DNA of 23,822 nt from JAGLTN01 sp023135255 (GCA_030639495.1 DAOWCP010000033.1:1-23822); one strand, 5' to 3'. Shown: positions 1 to 8,647, counted from the stretch's first letter. A program made the numbers and translations. Notes: generated by a model from the sequence alone, not told the origin.

Positions 1-1043
1 GTTACATGCGCATACTTTTCGGTTTCGGCGCACCTGAACTGCTTTAAACCCAGACTGCTCCAGTACCCGGCAAGAATGTTTTTCATCTTAGCCGGTTTAA
101 CAAACGCAACCGCCGCAGGTATGCTTGCATCATATTGTGTCAGGCAAACAAAATAAATGTCAGCTTTATTATTTCTGTCGAAATCTTTAAACTTATCTTC
201 AACAAAAGCTCTTGTTATCTCGCGAGGCCTATCGCCGCGAAAGTTAAAAAATATAACTCCGTCACCATTATCAATAGTTGCGACAGCAGTATTGTTCTCA
301 TCTACAATGCACACAGGTTCGACAAACTCATCTGTAACTCCATTAGAATAGCTATCCGCCATCGCCGCCGCTGCGGATTTCGCTTTATTACCTTTGCCGT
401 TCCTCAGACAGTTATATGCTCTTTCAACTCTTTCCCATCTGCTGTCACGGTCCATAGCGTAAAATCTTCCGCAGATGGAAGCTATCTTACCGATGCCGAT
501 CTCCTTAGCCTTAGCTTCGATATCCGCCAGATAACCAGCCCCACTCTCAGGCGGCGAATCCCTGCCGTCAGTAAATGCGTGCAGATAAACCTCTTCCAAT
601 TCATTTTTCTTAGCAAGTTCGAACAGTCCGTAAAGATGCTTAAGCAATGAGTGAACTCCTATATCACTGCAAAGCCCCATCACGTGCATTTTGCCGTTAT
701 TTTTTTTGACAAAGTCGATCATTTTGAGAAATTCTTCATTCTCAAAAAATGAACCATCCGCAATAGTATTGCTAAGTCTTACAGATTCCTGTGGTACGAT
801 CCTGCCGGCACCAATATTCTGATGACCAACCTCACTGTTGCCCATAGTCCCCGCAGGCAGACCAACATCCAATCCACTCGTATGAATAAGACAGTTGGGA
901 TACTCCCTCATCAGCATTTCATCTACCGGAGTATTCGCTTTTTTAATAGCATTGAGTTCGCTTTCCTCATTCGATGGATTAAATCCCCATCCGTCACGAA
1001 TTATTAATACGAATGGTTTTTTATCTAATTTCACATCTGCCAT
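1..1043 (-). CDS. gpmI: 2,3-bisphosphoglycerate-independent phosphoglycerate mutase, 3' end off the window
   Basis: This cytoplasmic enzyme interconverts 3- and 2-phosphoglycerate in glycolysis and gluconeogenesis using two metal ions and a phosphoserine. Reading the minus strand from the ATG at 1043 gives 347 uninterrupted codons to the left edge. Visible marks are DGWG at residues 17-20 (first metal ligand Asp17), the phosphoserine motif GTMGNSEVGH with Ser70, the DGRDSPP segment, and near the edge the family block AETEKYAHVT. The family is about 510-550 aa long, so roughly the last third, with most remaining metal ligands, lies outside. An AGAGGA Shine-Dalgarno sits about 10 bases before the ATG, and a good promoter lies about 80 bases upstream. 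It is divergent from the TPR lipoprotein gene. The identification is firm; the ending cannot be judged. Confidence 0.96.
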   Translation of the reverse strand, partial: MADVKLDKKPFVLIIRDGWGFNPSNEESELNAIKKANTPVDEMLMREYPNCLIHTSGLDVGLPAGTMGNSEVGHQNIGAGRIVPQESVRLSNTIADGSFFENEEFLKMIDFVKKNNGKMHVMGLCSDIGVHSLLKHLYGLFELAKKNELEEVYLHAFTDGRDSPPESGAGYLADIEAKAKEIGIGKIASICGRFYAMDRDSRWERVERAYNCLRNGKGNKAKSAAAAMADSYSNGVTDEFVEPVCIVDENNTAVATIDNGDGVIFFNFRGDRPREITRAFVEDKFKDFDRNNKADIYFVCLTQYDASIPAAVAFVKPAKMKNILAGYWSSLGLKQFRCAETEKYAHV

Positions 1044-1126
1044 AACGCCAACATCCTCTAAGTTAATAATTTAAAGATGCAATCATACTTTAACAGCCAC
1101 TCTGCATCAGTTAAAAAAGAACAGGT

Positions 1127-1155
1127 ATGATATCTGCTCAACTTGATTTTGTCAA
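1127..1155 (-). promoter_or_regulatory. sigma70-type promoter for gpmI
   Basis: Read on the minus strand: -35 TTGACA (1155-1150), 17-base spacer, -10 TATCAT (1132-1127). Transcription would start near 1120, about 77 bases before the gpmI ATG. Predicted from consensus match only. Confidence 0.65.
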
Positions 1156-1202
1156 ATATTAAGAAAAACCTTAATAAAATCTCTTCTGCACCCTTAAAAT
1201 TT

Positions 1203-1230
1203 TTGACAGCCGTTATCACTATGCTATAAT
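1203..1230 (+). promoter_or_regulatory. near-perfect sigma70-type promoter for the TPR lipoprotein-lspA pair
   Basis: -35 TTGACA (1203-1208), 16-base spacer and -10 TATAAT (1225-1230) match the consensus at all twelve positions. It is back to back with the gpmI promoter, and a small inverted repeat (ATTAAG/CTTAAT, about 1158-1175) lies between the two and could be an operator. The leader to the chosen start would be about 90 bases. Confidence 0.75.
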
Positions 1231-1328
1231 CAATAACCTGATGTACAGATTCTTATTGTATAAAAAGTTAAAGGTGTCCTGAAGCAACGAGTGCTGAGAT
1301 TGATCGGTTAATGGAAAGGCCAAAAAAC

Positions 1329-2309
1329 ATGTCCGACACTATAAATATCCGTCTTATAGTTACCCTTATTTTTGTCAGCATCATTCTGTCGTTCTCTGTC
1401 GGTTGCGTCGAAGAATCCGAAACAAATGTAGACTTCTATGTCGATGCTGTAACATTGCGGGAAACCAACCAGAAGGAAAAGGCCATCGAAAAACTTAACC
1501 AGTCAATCCAGGCCGATGAAAACTTTTCAATAGCATATTCGCAACTCGGTGACATTTACAAAGAAGATAATAACTATCAGCTCAGTGCACAGTCCTACGA
1601 AAAGGCTACCGAATTAAACCCCTGGTCATTCCACGACCAATACAACCTGGGTCGGTCATATCAGTCAATGGAAAAATATAATCCCGCGGTAACAGCCTAT
1701 GGCCAGGCATGTCAAATCAAACCTGACCACTTGAATGCGCATCTCCACGCAGCCGAGTCTTACTATCAATTGCAGGATTATGACAACGCATTGGCCTATA
1801 GCACTCAGGCGCAAAATATCGATGCCTCCGCAAGCAACGTTCAGGAATTACTCGGCAATATCTATGGACAAAAGAAAAACTACGACTCCGCCATCGCTTC
1901 GTACAAACGTGCTTTGGAATTCGACAGCGAAAACCCGGACATTATGAAATCGCTGGCGATTGCATATATAAAAACTTCAAACAATGAACCGGCAAAAGAA
2001 TTGCTCCAGTCTTCACTTGCCATAAATCCCAATGATTCTTTAGCATGGCAGCACCTCGGGTTCTGCTATCTAAACCTCAAGGACATGGACAGTTCTATAA
2101 AAGCTTACGCCCAGGCAATAAAAATTGATGAAAATGACTGGGAAGCACATAAAGGACTCGGCGTCACTTATGCCTTAAAAGCTTCAGGCACGAAAGATGA
2201 CTCCTACAAAGCAAAAGCTGTTGACCATTGGCGCAAATCTTTAAATATTAAACCGGACCAGTCCACCCGTGAAAAACTTATCAAATATATAGAAGTATAT
2301 TCAAAATAA
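1329..2309 (+). CDS. TPR-repeat lipoprotein
   Basis: Probably a membrane-anchored scaffold protein; its partner is unknown. I chose the ATG at 1329 over the in-frame ATG at 1311 because an AAGG Shine-Dalgarno (1316-1319) lies 9 bases before it, while 1311 has none. The N-terminus is one hydrophobic segment ending in SVGC, with Cys26 as the likely lipidated residue; Ser at -3 makes the lipobox less than ideal. After that come about eight consecutive 34-residue TPR-like units (for example YNLGRSYQSMEKYNPAV and WQHLGFCYLNLKDMDSSI), filling the rest of the 326 aa. It ends two bases before lspA, so the two are almost certainly cotranscribed. That is a notable pairing, since LspA would remove this protein's own signal peptide. 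Family-level call is firm; function is not known. Confidence 0.85.
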   Translation: MSDTINIRLIVTLIFVSIILSFSVGCVEESETNVDFYVDAVTLRETNQKEKAIEKLNQSIQADENFSIAYSQLGDIYKEDNNYQLSAQSYEKATELNPWSFHDQYNLGRSYQSMEKYNPAVTAYGQACQIKPDHLNAHLHAAESYYQLQDYDNALAYSTQAQNIDASASNVQELLGNIYGQKKNYDSAIASYKRALEFDSENPDIMKSLAIAYIKTSNNEPAKELLQSSLAINPNDSLAWQHLGFCYLNLKDMDSSIKAYAQAIKIDENDWEAHKGLGVTYALKASGTKDDSYKAKAVDHWRKSLNIKPDQSTREKLIKYIEVYSK

Positions 2310-2311
2310 AC

Positions 2312-2899
2312 ATGACAGACAAAACAACTGCCAATCAGGAAAAAGATAGCACCCAATCCCAAAAGGACTTCTCTGTCCCAAGGTTCGCACTTACCCCGTT
2401 AAAATATCAGCTGATTTTCTGGCCTATCGTCATCGCAGGGATCGCAGCCGACCTCTGGACAAAATCCGCAATTTTCAATTGGCTCTACAACTCCCAAAAC
2501 AGCACCTATACAGTGATCAAAGGCTTCTTCAGGCTCGTATTAGCACAAAACGACGGTGCCGCCTTCGGAATAGCATCAGGCCAGAGACATCTGCTTACAG
2601 CTATTTCTGTTATCGCCCTGCTCCTGATTGTCCTGATTTTCTTATTCAGTCACATAAAGCACAAGTTAATGACAATTGCTCTCGCAATGTTCACCGCTGG
2701 TATTTGCGGCAACTTATACGATCGCGTTTTTAACGATGGTCGCGTCCGTGATTTTATTGACATAGTCTATTGGCCCGGCAAACATTGGCCCGCATTTAAT
2801 GTCGCTGACAGCCTCTTATGTATCGCGATGGTTTTGATTCTTATCTCAAGTTTCCTTACTGAGATGTCCGGTCGAAAACATGATCCGCAACAAAAATAG
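2312..2899 (+). CDS. lspA: lipoprotein signal peptidase (signal peptidase II)
   Basis: LspA is the inner-membrane aspartyl protease that cuts prolipoprotein signal peptides just before the lipidated cysteine. The 195-aa protein has a polar N-terminal extension of about 30 residues, then four hydrophobic segments (about 33-50, 96-113, 117-133 and 165-182). Family motifs are in order: QNDGAAFG (79-86), GNLYDR with catalytic Asp137, and FNVADS with catalytic Asp166. The start is two bases after the TPR gene's stop, indicating translational coupling. At the other end its last 44 bases overlap the end of the convergent DUF151 gene. This window alone encodes at least four predicted lipoprotein substrates. 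Confidence 0.95.
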   Translation: MTDKTTANQEKDSTQSQKDFSVPRFALTPLKYQLIFWPIVIAGIAADLWTKSAIFNWLYNSQNSTYTVIKGFFRLVLAQNDGAAFGIASGQRHLLTAISVIALLLIVLIFLFSHIKHKLMTIALAMFTAGICGNLYDRVFNDGRVRDFIDIVYWPGKHWPAFNVADSLLCIAMVLILISSFLTEMSGRKHDPQQK

Positions 2900-3254
2900 G
2901 GGCCTTAGCTGATATCGACAACGCAATCCCGTCAGAAGGACGGCAGTCTATCTGAATCACCTCTCCGTCAGACTTCTTAAGATGCAATACTGCGTACATA
3001 GTGTGATCGACCATGTCATTAATTACAAGCTTTTCTATCTTAGCATCAAGCCCGTCAATAATATTATCGATAAGCTCATGCGTCATAGGCCTTGGCGGCG
3101 CAATACCTTTAAGCCGACGGTCGATCGCAAATATTTCCACGATTCCGATAACGACCGGAAAGCTGCGCTGACCATCCCGTTCTTTCAACACGATTATTTG
3201 CTGGTCAGATGCCTCGTTGATTATTATACGAGACAACTCCACTTCGACATCCAT
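2856..3254 (-). CDS. bifunctional nuclease family (DUF151/BFN) protein
   Basis: A 132-aa protein that is essentially one DUF151 domain. Recognisable segments are the start MDVELxxIIINE-like strand, the QRSFPVVIGIVEIFAI block and the CRPSDGIALSI block close to the C-terminus. The plant founding member was reported to have both DNase and RNase activity; the role of most bacterial members is unclear. It starts 18 bases after the end of valS with an AAGG Shine-Dalgarno, so it is the last gene of the minus-strand valS unit. Its final 44 bases are antisense to the end of lspA, a convergent coding overlap. Family call is solid; enzymatic activity is not shown by sequence. Confidence 0.9.
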   Translation of the reverse strand: MDVEVELSRIIINEASDQQIIVLKERDGQRSFPVVIGIVEIFAIDRRLKGIAPPRPMTHELIDNIIDGLDAKIEKLVINDMVDHTMYAVLHLKKSDGEVIQIDCRPSDGIALSISAKAPIFVADHVFDRTSQ

Positions 3255-3272
3255 TATAATTGCCTTCTAATT

Positions 3273-5984
3273 TTAGCCTTCCAATTCCAAAAGCAGCTTT
3301 TCAATATTATTGTTCTGCTCTTTCATCTCCGCCAGCTTATCCTTTGTCTGTTGAACAACTTCGGGTTTGGCTCTCGTAACAAAATTCTCATTACCAAGTT
3401 TCGCCTCAAAACCTTTTATACCCTTTTCAACCTGGGCTTTCTGTTTCTCAAGCCGCTGCCTCTCAGCCTCAACATCAATAGCATCATGCAAAAATATCTG
3501 CATCTGTTCAACAATAGCTGCCGCTGCCTTATCAGGCTTACCGATCCCATCGCCGCATTCAAACCGCTCAAGATTCGCCAACTGACATATCAACTGCGAA
3601 TTGCCGTTCAATACCTCACTAACCGCTGCAGGTCCATTAACCGATACCGTCAGTTTCTCACCTGGTTTCTTATTATACTTACTTCTCAGATCACGTATAG
3701 CCCTTATCACCTTTTGAATTTCATCGATCTGCTTTTCTGCTTCGCTGTCGATCCATCCCTCATCAGCCACTGGCCACTTCGCAACGATCAAGGCATTCTG
3801 ACCACTCAACTCAGTCAACCCTTTCAAACCTCGCCTCGGCGAAATCTCATTTAACTGCTGGAATATCCCCTCTGTAATAAAAGGCACAAACGGATGCAGC
3901 AGTCGAAGCAGCTGGTCGATAACATACGCAAGAATATTCTGAGCGACAGCCCTCTGCTTATCGTCAGCCATCCTCGGCTTGGCCCACTCAAGGTACCAGT
4001 CACAGAAATCATTCCAGAAAAATTTATAGATAACCGTCAAAGGCTCACAATACTTAAAACCATCCAGCCCATCTGTTGTATCCTTAATCGTCTCGGTAAG
4101 TCTCGACAATATCCACTTATCAGTAAGCGTCATTTTACTCTTGTCAAACCGTTCCGGGTCAATACCATCAAGGTGCATCATCGCAAACCTCGAAGCGTTC
4201 CACAGCTTATTGCAGAAGTTTCTGCCGATATCGAATTTGTCACTGGTATTTCTGCCCTTATCATCCTTCTTAACGGGCATATGTATATCCTGACTTTCAG
4301 TCGTCATCTGCGCCAGGCTGAACCTCATCGCGTCCGCGCCATAAGTATCGATAATATCCAGCGGGTCAATACCGTTGCCCTTACTCTTACTCATCCGCTC
4401 ACCTTTGCCGTCAAGGATAGTGCCGTGAATAAAGACATCCTTAAATGGAATTTCTCCCATATTCTCAAGCCCCATCATCACCATTCTCGATACCCACAAA
4501 GTAATAATATCTCTCGCGGTAACAAGCGTGCTTGTCGGATAATAAAATTTTAATTCCTCAGTCTGCTCAGGCCAGCCCATCGTACTATGAGGCCAAAGCG
4601 CAGAACTAAACCATGTATCAAGAACATCCGGGTCCTGCTCAAGATTACCACAGCCGCACTTTTCACATTCCGTTGGATCCTCGATCCCTGTATTAGTACA
4701 GCCGCACTCCTTACAATACCATATCGGTATCCGATGTCCCCACCAAAGCTGTCTGCTGATACACCAGTCACGAATACCATAAAGCCAGTCAAGATAGCTT
4801 TTGCCGTATCTGGTCGGATGAAACTTGATCTGGCCTTTCTCAACAACCTCAATAGCTTTTTCAGCAAGCGGGCCAACCTTTACAAACCACTGATCCGAAA
4901 GGTAAGGCTCAATTGCAACACCGCTGCGGTCCGAGTGTCCAACCTCATGTTCCTTAGGCTCAACTTTAACCAAAAGCCCTAACTCCTCAAGACCCGCAAC
5001 AACAGCCTTCCTCGCTGCATACCTGTCCATCCCCTCAAACTTACCGCCGTTGGCATTGATCCTGGCGTCATCAGTAAGTATATTAATCATCTCAAGCTCA
5101 TGTCGCAATCCGATCTCATAGTCGTTCGGATCATGCGCAGGCGTCACCTTCAAAAACCCCGTACCCTCACCGCGCTTAACATAATCGTCAGCGATAATAG
5201 GTATCTCCCTGCCAGTCAAAGGCAGCTTAACCATTTTGCCGATAAGCCCAGCTGCTCTTTCATCTTTCGGATTAACAGCGACTGCGGTATCACCGAGCAT
5301 CGTTTCAGGCCTGGTTGTTGCAACCGTTACAAAACCGCTGCCGTCTGCCAACGGGTATTTAATATAATAAAAATTACCCTGAACTGTCTTATGCACAACT
5401 TCATCATCAGAAACAGCAGTCTGCAATGCCGGGTCCCAGTTCACCAGTCTCTTACCCCGATAGATCAACCCCTTATTAAACAGGTTAACAAAAGTATGCC
5501 TTACCGCCTTACCGCACATATCATCGAGCGTAAATCTCGTTCTCTTCCAGTCGCAACTCGCACCGATACCCTTAAGCTGTTCTAATATCTTTCCGCCGAA
5601 CTGCTCTTTCCACTGCCAGATCATCTCAACAAGTTTTTCTCTGCCCACATCGTGTCTGGTCAATCCTTTTTCAGTTCGCAGCATCTTTTCAACTACCGAT
5701 TGCGTAGCAATACCCGCATGGTCAGTCCCCGGCATCCAAAGCGTATTAAATCCCTGCATCCTTCTGAATCGGATAAGAATATCCTGCAAAGTATTATCAA
5801 GTGCATGGCCCATATGAAGCGCACCCGTAACATTAGGAGGCGGTATCACTATCGTATAAGCCTTACCATCTATTCCGCCTTTGGCAGGGGGCTGCGTATA
5901 AAAATATCCGCCGGATTCCCAGATTTCTTTCGCCTTTTTCTCTATTGACGCGGGTTCATATACTTTTGAAATATCTTCTGTCAT
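3273..5984 (-). CDS. valS: valyl-tRNA synthetase
   Basis: A class I aminoacyl-tRNA synthetase that charges tRNA-Val and hydrolyses mischarged Thr-tRNA-Val with an editing domain. The 903-aa length is typical. The HIGH-type signature is PPPNVTGALHMGHALDN (HMGH at 57-60), and the KMSKS-type signature is RMSKS near residue 530. The editing domain includes the ATTRPETMLGDTAVAVNP stretch. Two CxxC pairs (WYCKECGC and CEKCGCGN) form a zinc-finger-like insert, and WDPALQTAVSDDEV is characteristic. The last 70 or so residues form the C-terminal coiled coil that contacts the tRNA. The gene lies 216 bases downstream of rho, but the rho terminator and repeat copy A lie between them, so it probably has its own transcription start. 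Confidence 0.98.
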   Translation of the reverse strand: MTEDISKVYEPASIEKKAKEIWESGGYFYTQPPAKGGIDGKAYTIVIPPPNVTGALHMGHALDNTLQDILIRFRRMQGFNTLWMPGTDHAGIATQSVVEKMLRTEKGLTRHDVGREKLVEMIWQWKEQFGGKILEQLKGIGASCDWKRTRFTLDDMCGKAVRHTFVNLFNKGLIYRGKRLVNWDPALQTAVSDDEVVHKTVQGNFYYIKYPLADGSGFVTVATTRPETMLGDTAVAVNPKDERAAGLIGKMVKLPLTGREIPIIADDYVKRGEGTGFLKVTPAHDPNDYEIGLRHELEMINILTDDARINANGGKFEGMDRYAARKAVVAGLEELGLLVKVEPKEHEVGHSDRSGVAIEPYLSDQWFVKVGPLAEKAIEVVEKGQIKFHPTRYGKSYLDWLYGIRDWCISRQLWWGHRIPIWYCKECGCTNTGIEDPTECEKCGCGNLEQDPDVLDTWFSSALWPHSTMGWPEQTEELKFYYPTSTLVTARDIITLWVSRMVMMGLENMGEIPFKDVFIHGTILDGKGERMSKSKGNGIDPLDIIDTYGADAMRFSLAQMTTESQDIHMPVKKDDKGRNTSDKFDIGRNFCNKLWNASRFAMMHLDGIDPERFDKSKMTLTDKWILSRLTETIKDTTDGLDGFKYCEPLTVIYKFFWNDFCDWYLEWAKPRMADDKQRAVAQNILAYVIDQLLRLLHPFVPFITEGIFQQLNEISPRRGLKGLTELSGQNALIVAKWPVADEGWIDSEAEKQIDEIQKVIRAIRDLRSKYNKKPGEKLTVSVNGPAAVSEVLNGNSQLICQLANLERFECGDGIGKPDKAAAAIVEQMQIFLHDAIDVEAERQRLEKQKAQVEKGIKGFEAKLGNENFVTRAKPEVVQQTKDKLAEMKEQNNNIEKLLLELEG

Positions 5985-5999
5985 AAAAAAACTTTCTGA

Positions 6000-6104
6000 T
6001 ATACTGGTCTCAATTGAATTTTTCCGTTTATCCGCGGGTAACTAACTTAAAAATAAGAAGTTACGGATTTATTCGCGGACATTTCTTACCCTGAAGGGTA
6101 CATA
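6000..6104 (+). repeat. structured intergenic repeat, copy A
   Basis: One of five related intergenic elements. The 11-base arms TCCGCGGGTAA (6031-6041) and TTATTCGCGGA (6069-6079) pair with two G-T wobbles. An inner stem TAACTT/AAGTTA lies within. A separate palindrome TACCCTGAAGGGTA (6087-6100) ends the element. It sits between the rho terminator and valS, so it falls in the probable leader of valS. Confidence 0.85.
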
Positions 6105-6138
6105 AAAAAAACCGGCATAAATTCTGTATTTATGCCGG
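6104..6138 (-). terminator. intrinsic terminator of rho
   Basis: A perfect 10-bp stem (CCGGCATAAA 6112-6121 with TTTATGCCGG 6129-6138) and a 7-base loop are followed, on the minus strand, by eight T residues (6111-6104). It lies about 60 bases past the rho stop codon, so the gene for the factor-dependent terminator ends in a factor-independent one. Confidence 0.92.
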
Positions 6139-6200
6139 GATTTTATACTATTGTTGCGATTAAATCAATCTATAAACTAATCGCCCATTTGAAAGAGTTT

Positions 6201-7763
6201 TTAATCTATATTCATCGTCATCAAAAATTCTGCATTTGTTCGGCACTTGGCAAGTCTGCTCTTAAGCAGCTCAATAGCCTCAACCGGATTAAGATCGCTC
6301 AATACTCTCCTGATACGGTAAACCAGCTCCAGTTCACGCTTATCAAGAAGCAATTCTTCTCTCCTTGTGCCGCTTCGGCTGATATCGATTGCAGGATATG
6401 TCCTTCTCTCAACCAAACGCCTGTCGAGATGAAGTTCCATATTACCCGTAGCCTTAAACTCTTCGAAAATAACCTCATCCATCTTGGAACCGGTATCGAT
6501 CAATGCTGTCGCGAAGATAGTAAGTGATCCGCCATTCTCAACATTTCTCGCAGCTCCGAAAAACTTCTTAGGCATCTGCATCGCACCTGCATCGACACCA
6601 CCGGTAAGGATCTTACCTGAATGAGGCATCTCTGTATTGTAAGCACGTGCAAGACGGGTAATAGAGTCAAGCAATATTATCACATCCTCGCCGTACTCAA
6701 CCATTCTCTTAGCTTTTTCGATTACGACTTCTGCTACCTGCAGATGACGCGATGCCGGTTCATCGAATGTCGAGCTGATAACCTCAACATCGTCAGCCGT
6801 CTTACGTTCCATCTCCGTAACTTCCTCAGGCCTTTCATCGATAAGTACTACGATCAGTTTCGCCTCAGGATGATTTGCGCTTATCGCGTTTGCGATTCTC
6901 TGCAATAGCACAGTCTTACCAGTCCTGGGAGGAGCAACAATAAGACCACGCTGACCCTTGCCGACAGGTGTCACCAAATCGATTATCCTTGTACACATAT
7001 CTTCCGGATCATGTTCGAGAATAATTCTCTCCTCCGGATGCAAAGGCGTAAGGTCGCTGAATACCACCTTCTCAGCAAGATTGTCAGGGTTCTCATAGTT
7101 GACTGCCTCGACCCTCAACAGGGCGAAATATTTTTCAGAATCTTTAGGCGGTCTTATCTGCCCCGAAACTGTATTACCCGTACGAAGACCGAAACGTCTT
7201 ATCTGTGATGGTGAAACGTAAATGTCGTCAGGAGATGAAAGGTAATTATAATCGGGATTCCTCAAAAATCCGTAACCGTCAGGCAATACTTCCAGAACGC
7301 CCTCGCCATACAAAAGACCGCTTTCCTGGATACGTTTTTTCAATATCCTGAAAATCAAATCCTGCTTCTTAAGCGCGGTATATTCTTTAATATCTTCGTC
7401 CTTGGCAATAGTATGCAGCTCAGAAACCGTAAGCTTCTGCAAATCGGTAAGGTAAAGACCTCCCTTTTTGACTCGCTCATATTTTGCATGAGTGGATTCA
7501 TCTTCGACGGTTTTGTCTCTGTTTTTATGCTTTTTCTTAAAAGATTTTTTGCCGGACGATTTTGATCGTTCTTTTTTCTCTTGTTCCTCAGCCTGCTCTT
7601 TTTCAGCAACTGCCTCTGTTTCCACTGTTTCAATCTCCTTAACTTCTTCCTCAGCCGACTCTGCTTCTACTGCGACTTCCTCTACAGCTTTTTTAGCCTT
7701 AGTCTTTTTGACTTTTTTCTTAGTGGCTTTCTTCGTCTTTTTGGTGGCTTTAGCCTTAGCCAT
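6201..7763 (-). CDS. rho: transcription termination factor Rho
   Basis: Rho is the hexameric RNA-dependent ATPase helicase that releases transcripts from RNA polymerase. I place the start at the ATG at 7763, directly after AAAGGAG with good spacing, rather than 30 bases upstream; this gives 520 aa. Residues 1-100 form an extra Lys/Glu/Ala-rich, probably disordered extension. Next come the Rho N-terminal helical domain (about 103-145), the cold-shock RNA-binding domain (GVLEVLPDGYGFLRNP, 155-170) and the ATPase core with Walker A APPRTGKT (277-284), VLIDERPEEVTEMER (306-320) and Walker B VIILLDSITR (361-370). The core has no visible damage. It is downstream of coaE on the same strand, about 156 bases away, with its own possible promoter. 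Confidence 0.98.
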   Translation of the reverse strand: MAKAKATKKTKKATKKKVKKTKAKKAVEEVAVEAESAEEEVKEIETVETEAVAEKEQAEEQEKKERSKSSGKKSFKKKHKNRDKTVEDESTHAKYERVKKGGLYLTDLQKLTVSELHTIAKDEDIKEYTALKKQDLIFRILKKRIQESGLLYGEGVLEVLPDGYGFLRNPDYNYLSSPDDIYVSPSQIRRFGLRTGNTVSGQIRPPKDSEKYFALLRVEAVNYENPDNLAEKVVFSDLTPLHPEERIILEHDPEDMCTRIIDLVTPVGKGQRGLIVAPPRTGKTVLLQRIANAISANHPEAKLIVVLIDERPEEVTEMERKTADDVEVISSTFDEPASRHLQVAEVVIEKAKRMVEYGEDVIILLDSITRLARAYNTEMPHSGKILTGGVDAGAMQMPKKFFGAARNVENGGSLTIFATALIDTGSKMDEVIFEEFKATGNMELHLDRRLVERRTYPAIDISRSGTRREELLLDKRELELVYRIRRVLSDLNPVEAIELLKSRLAKCRTNAEFLMTMNID

Positions 7764-7830
7764 AATTACTCCTTTACTTTCCTTAAAATACACCTGATAA
7801 CAAGGCTATTTATTTGCTTTCCTTATGGAA

Positions 7831-7859
7831 ATTATATTAAGATTTGAATTTTTGATAAA
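7831..7859 (-). promoter_or_regulatory. possible promoter for rho
   Basis: On the minus strand: -10 TATAAT (7836-7831), a 17-base spacer and a weak -35 TTTATC (7859-7854). The leader would be about 60 bases. The -10 is perfect but the -35 matches at only about half its positions. Confidence 0.45.
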
Positions 7860-7919
7860 ACCTGAAACTAACCTTTAAATGGGATATTACTGCCAAGCAA
7901 AAACAAACCCCACTGCCGT

Positions 7920-8510
7920 TTATAAACCAAATTGTGAGAAAATCCTACCAACTTGCTTGACCAAAACCGATAAGCCCGAATTGTTTATGACCGCATTATC
8001 GGCCAACTCAGCCTTGGTGTCCAGAGAAATTTGAAAATTTTCTCGTATTTTTAATTGTTTTTCATCAAAACCGCCTTTTTTTTGCACTCTTGCAACCCTT
8101 ATTGCGTAATCGCACTCCACAAAAACCAGCTTATCACAGTATTTATCCAACCCCGTCTCAACCAAAAGTGCCCCGTCAAGCACTATCGCTTTAATATCAT
8201 CTCGTCTGCTATATTCCTCGATCATCCCCTCAACACACCCGATAATCCGCCAGTGCATTATGCTGTTCAATTTTGATAGCTTCTCGCCGTCAGAAAATAC
8301 GATTTCCCCTAAACTGCGCCGATTAACCCGCCCGTCATCGTCCAATATCTTCTCACCAAAGCACCCGACAACCTCAGCTTTTACATCAGCCCTGTCCAAA
8401 AGCTCATGGCCGATCTTATCCGCATTGATCACCCCACAGCCCAACTCGCCAAACTCCGCTGCCGCACAACTTTTCCCTGAGCCGATACCACCCAATATCC
8501 CGATCACCAT
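7920..8510 (-). CDS. coaE: dephospho-CoA kinase
   Basis: CoaE phosphorylates the 3'-hydroxyl of dephospho-CoA, the last step of coenzyme A synthesis, in the cytoplasm. I use the ATG at 8510 (196 aa) because the protein then opens with MVIGILGGIGSGKS, exactly where family members begin, with the P-loop at 7-14. The longer GTG reading from 8558 would run through a strong promoter. The GCGVINADKIGHELL segment (substrate and metal site), the VLDGALLVETGL block and the RVARVQKKGG lid region are all recognisable. It is the first gene of the coaE-rho stretch. No strong Shine-Dalgarno is visible before the chosen ATG. Confidence 0.94.
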   Translation of the reverse strand: MVIGILGGIGSGKSCAAAEFGELGCGVINADKIGHELLDRADVKAEVVGCFGEKILDDDGRVNRRSLGEIVFSDGEKLSKLNSIMHWRIIGCVEGMIEEYSRRDDIKAIVLDGALLVETGLDKYCDKLVFVECDYAIRVARVQKKGGFDEKQLKIRENFQISLDTKAELADNAVINNSGLSVLVKQVGRIFSQFGL

Positions 8511-8542
8511 TTTTTTATAATTATCATTTCCCACAACCCACA

Positions 8543-8571
8543 ATTTTAACCCCCACACCCCAACCTGTCAA
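8543..8571 (-). promoter_or_regulatory. sigma70-type promoter for coaE
   Basis: On the minus strand: -35 TTGACA (8571-8566), a 17-base spacer and -10 TAAAAT (8548-8543). Transcription would start near 8536 and give a leader of about 26 bases to the ATG at 8510. It overlaps the upstream GTG extension of coaE, which supports the shorter start. Confidence 0.7.
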
Positions 8572-8618
8572 ACACTACCCCAAAAAATCAATTCTCAATT
8601 CGTAATTCCCGTTTTTGC

Positions 8619-8647
8619 TTTACTATCCAGCTTCAATGCCTCATAAT
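8619..8647 (+). promoter_or_regulatory. possible promoter for the small membrane-protein gene
   Basis: -35 TTTACT (8619-8624), 17-base spacer and -10 CATAAT (8642-8647), about 57 bases before the ATG at 8704. The match to consensus is moderate. Confidence 0.4.

Noticed and set aside
135..650. A 171-codon plus-strand open frame near the left edge
   Set aside because: It is the shadow of gpmI, whose minus-strand reading is unbroken through the area and carries all expected motifs.
2982..3854. A 290-codon plus-strand open frame antisense to the DUF151 gene and valS
   Set aside because: It overlaps two clearly conserved minus-strand genes, has no Shine-Dalgarno, and its composition (rich in Leu, Arg and Tyr without domain order) is that of a mirror frame. 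Similar long antisense frames over valS, rho and the glycosyltransferase were dropped for the same reason.
8511..8558. Extended coaE start at a GTG 48 bases upstream
   Set aside because: The extra residues are not found in the family, and the extension covers the -10 region and part of the spacer of a strong promoter.
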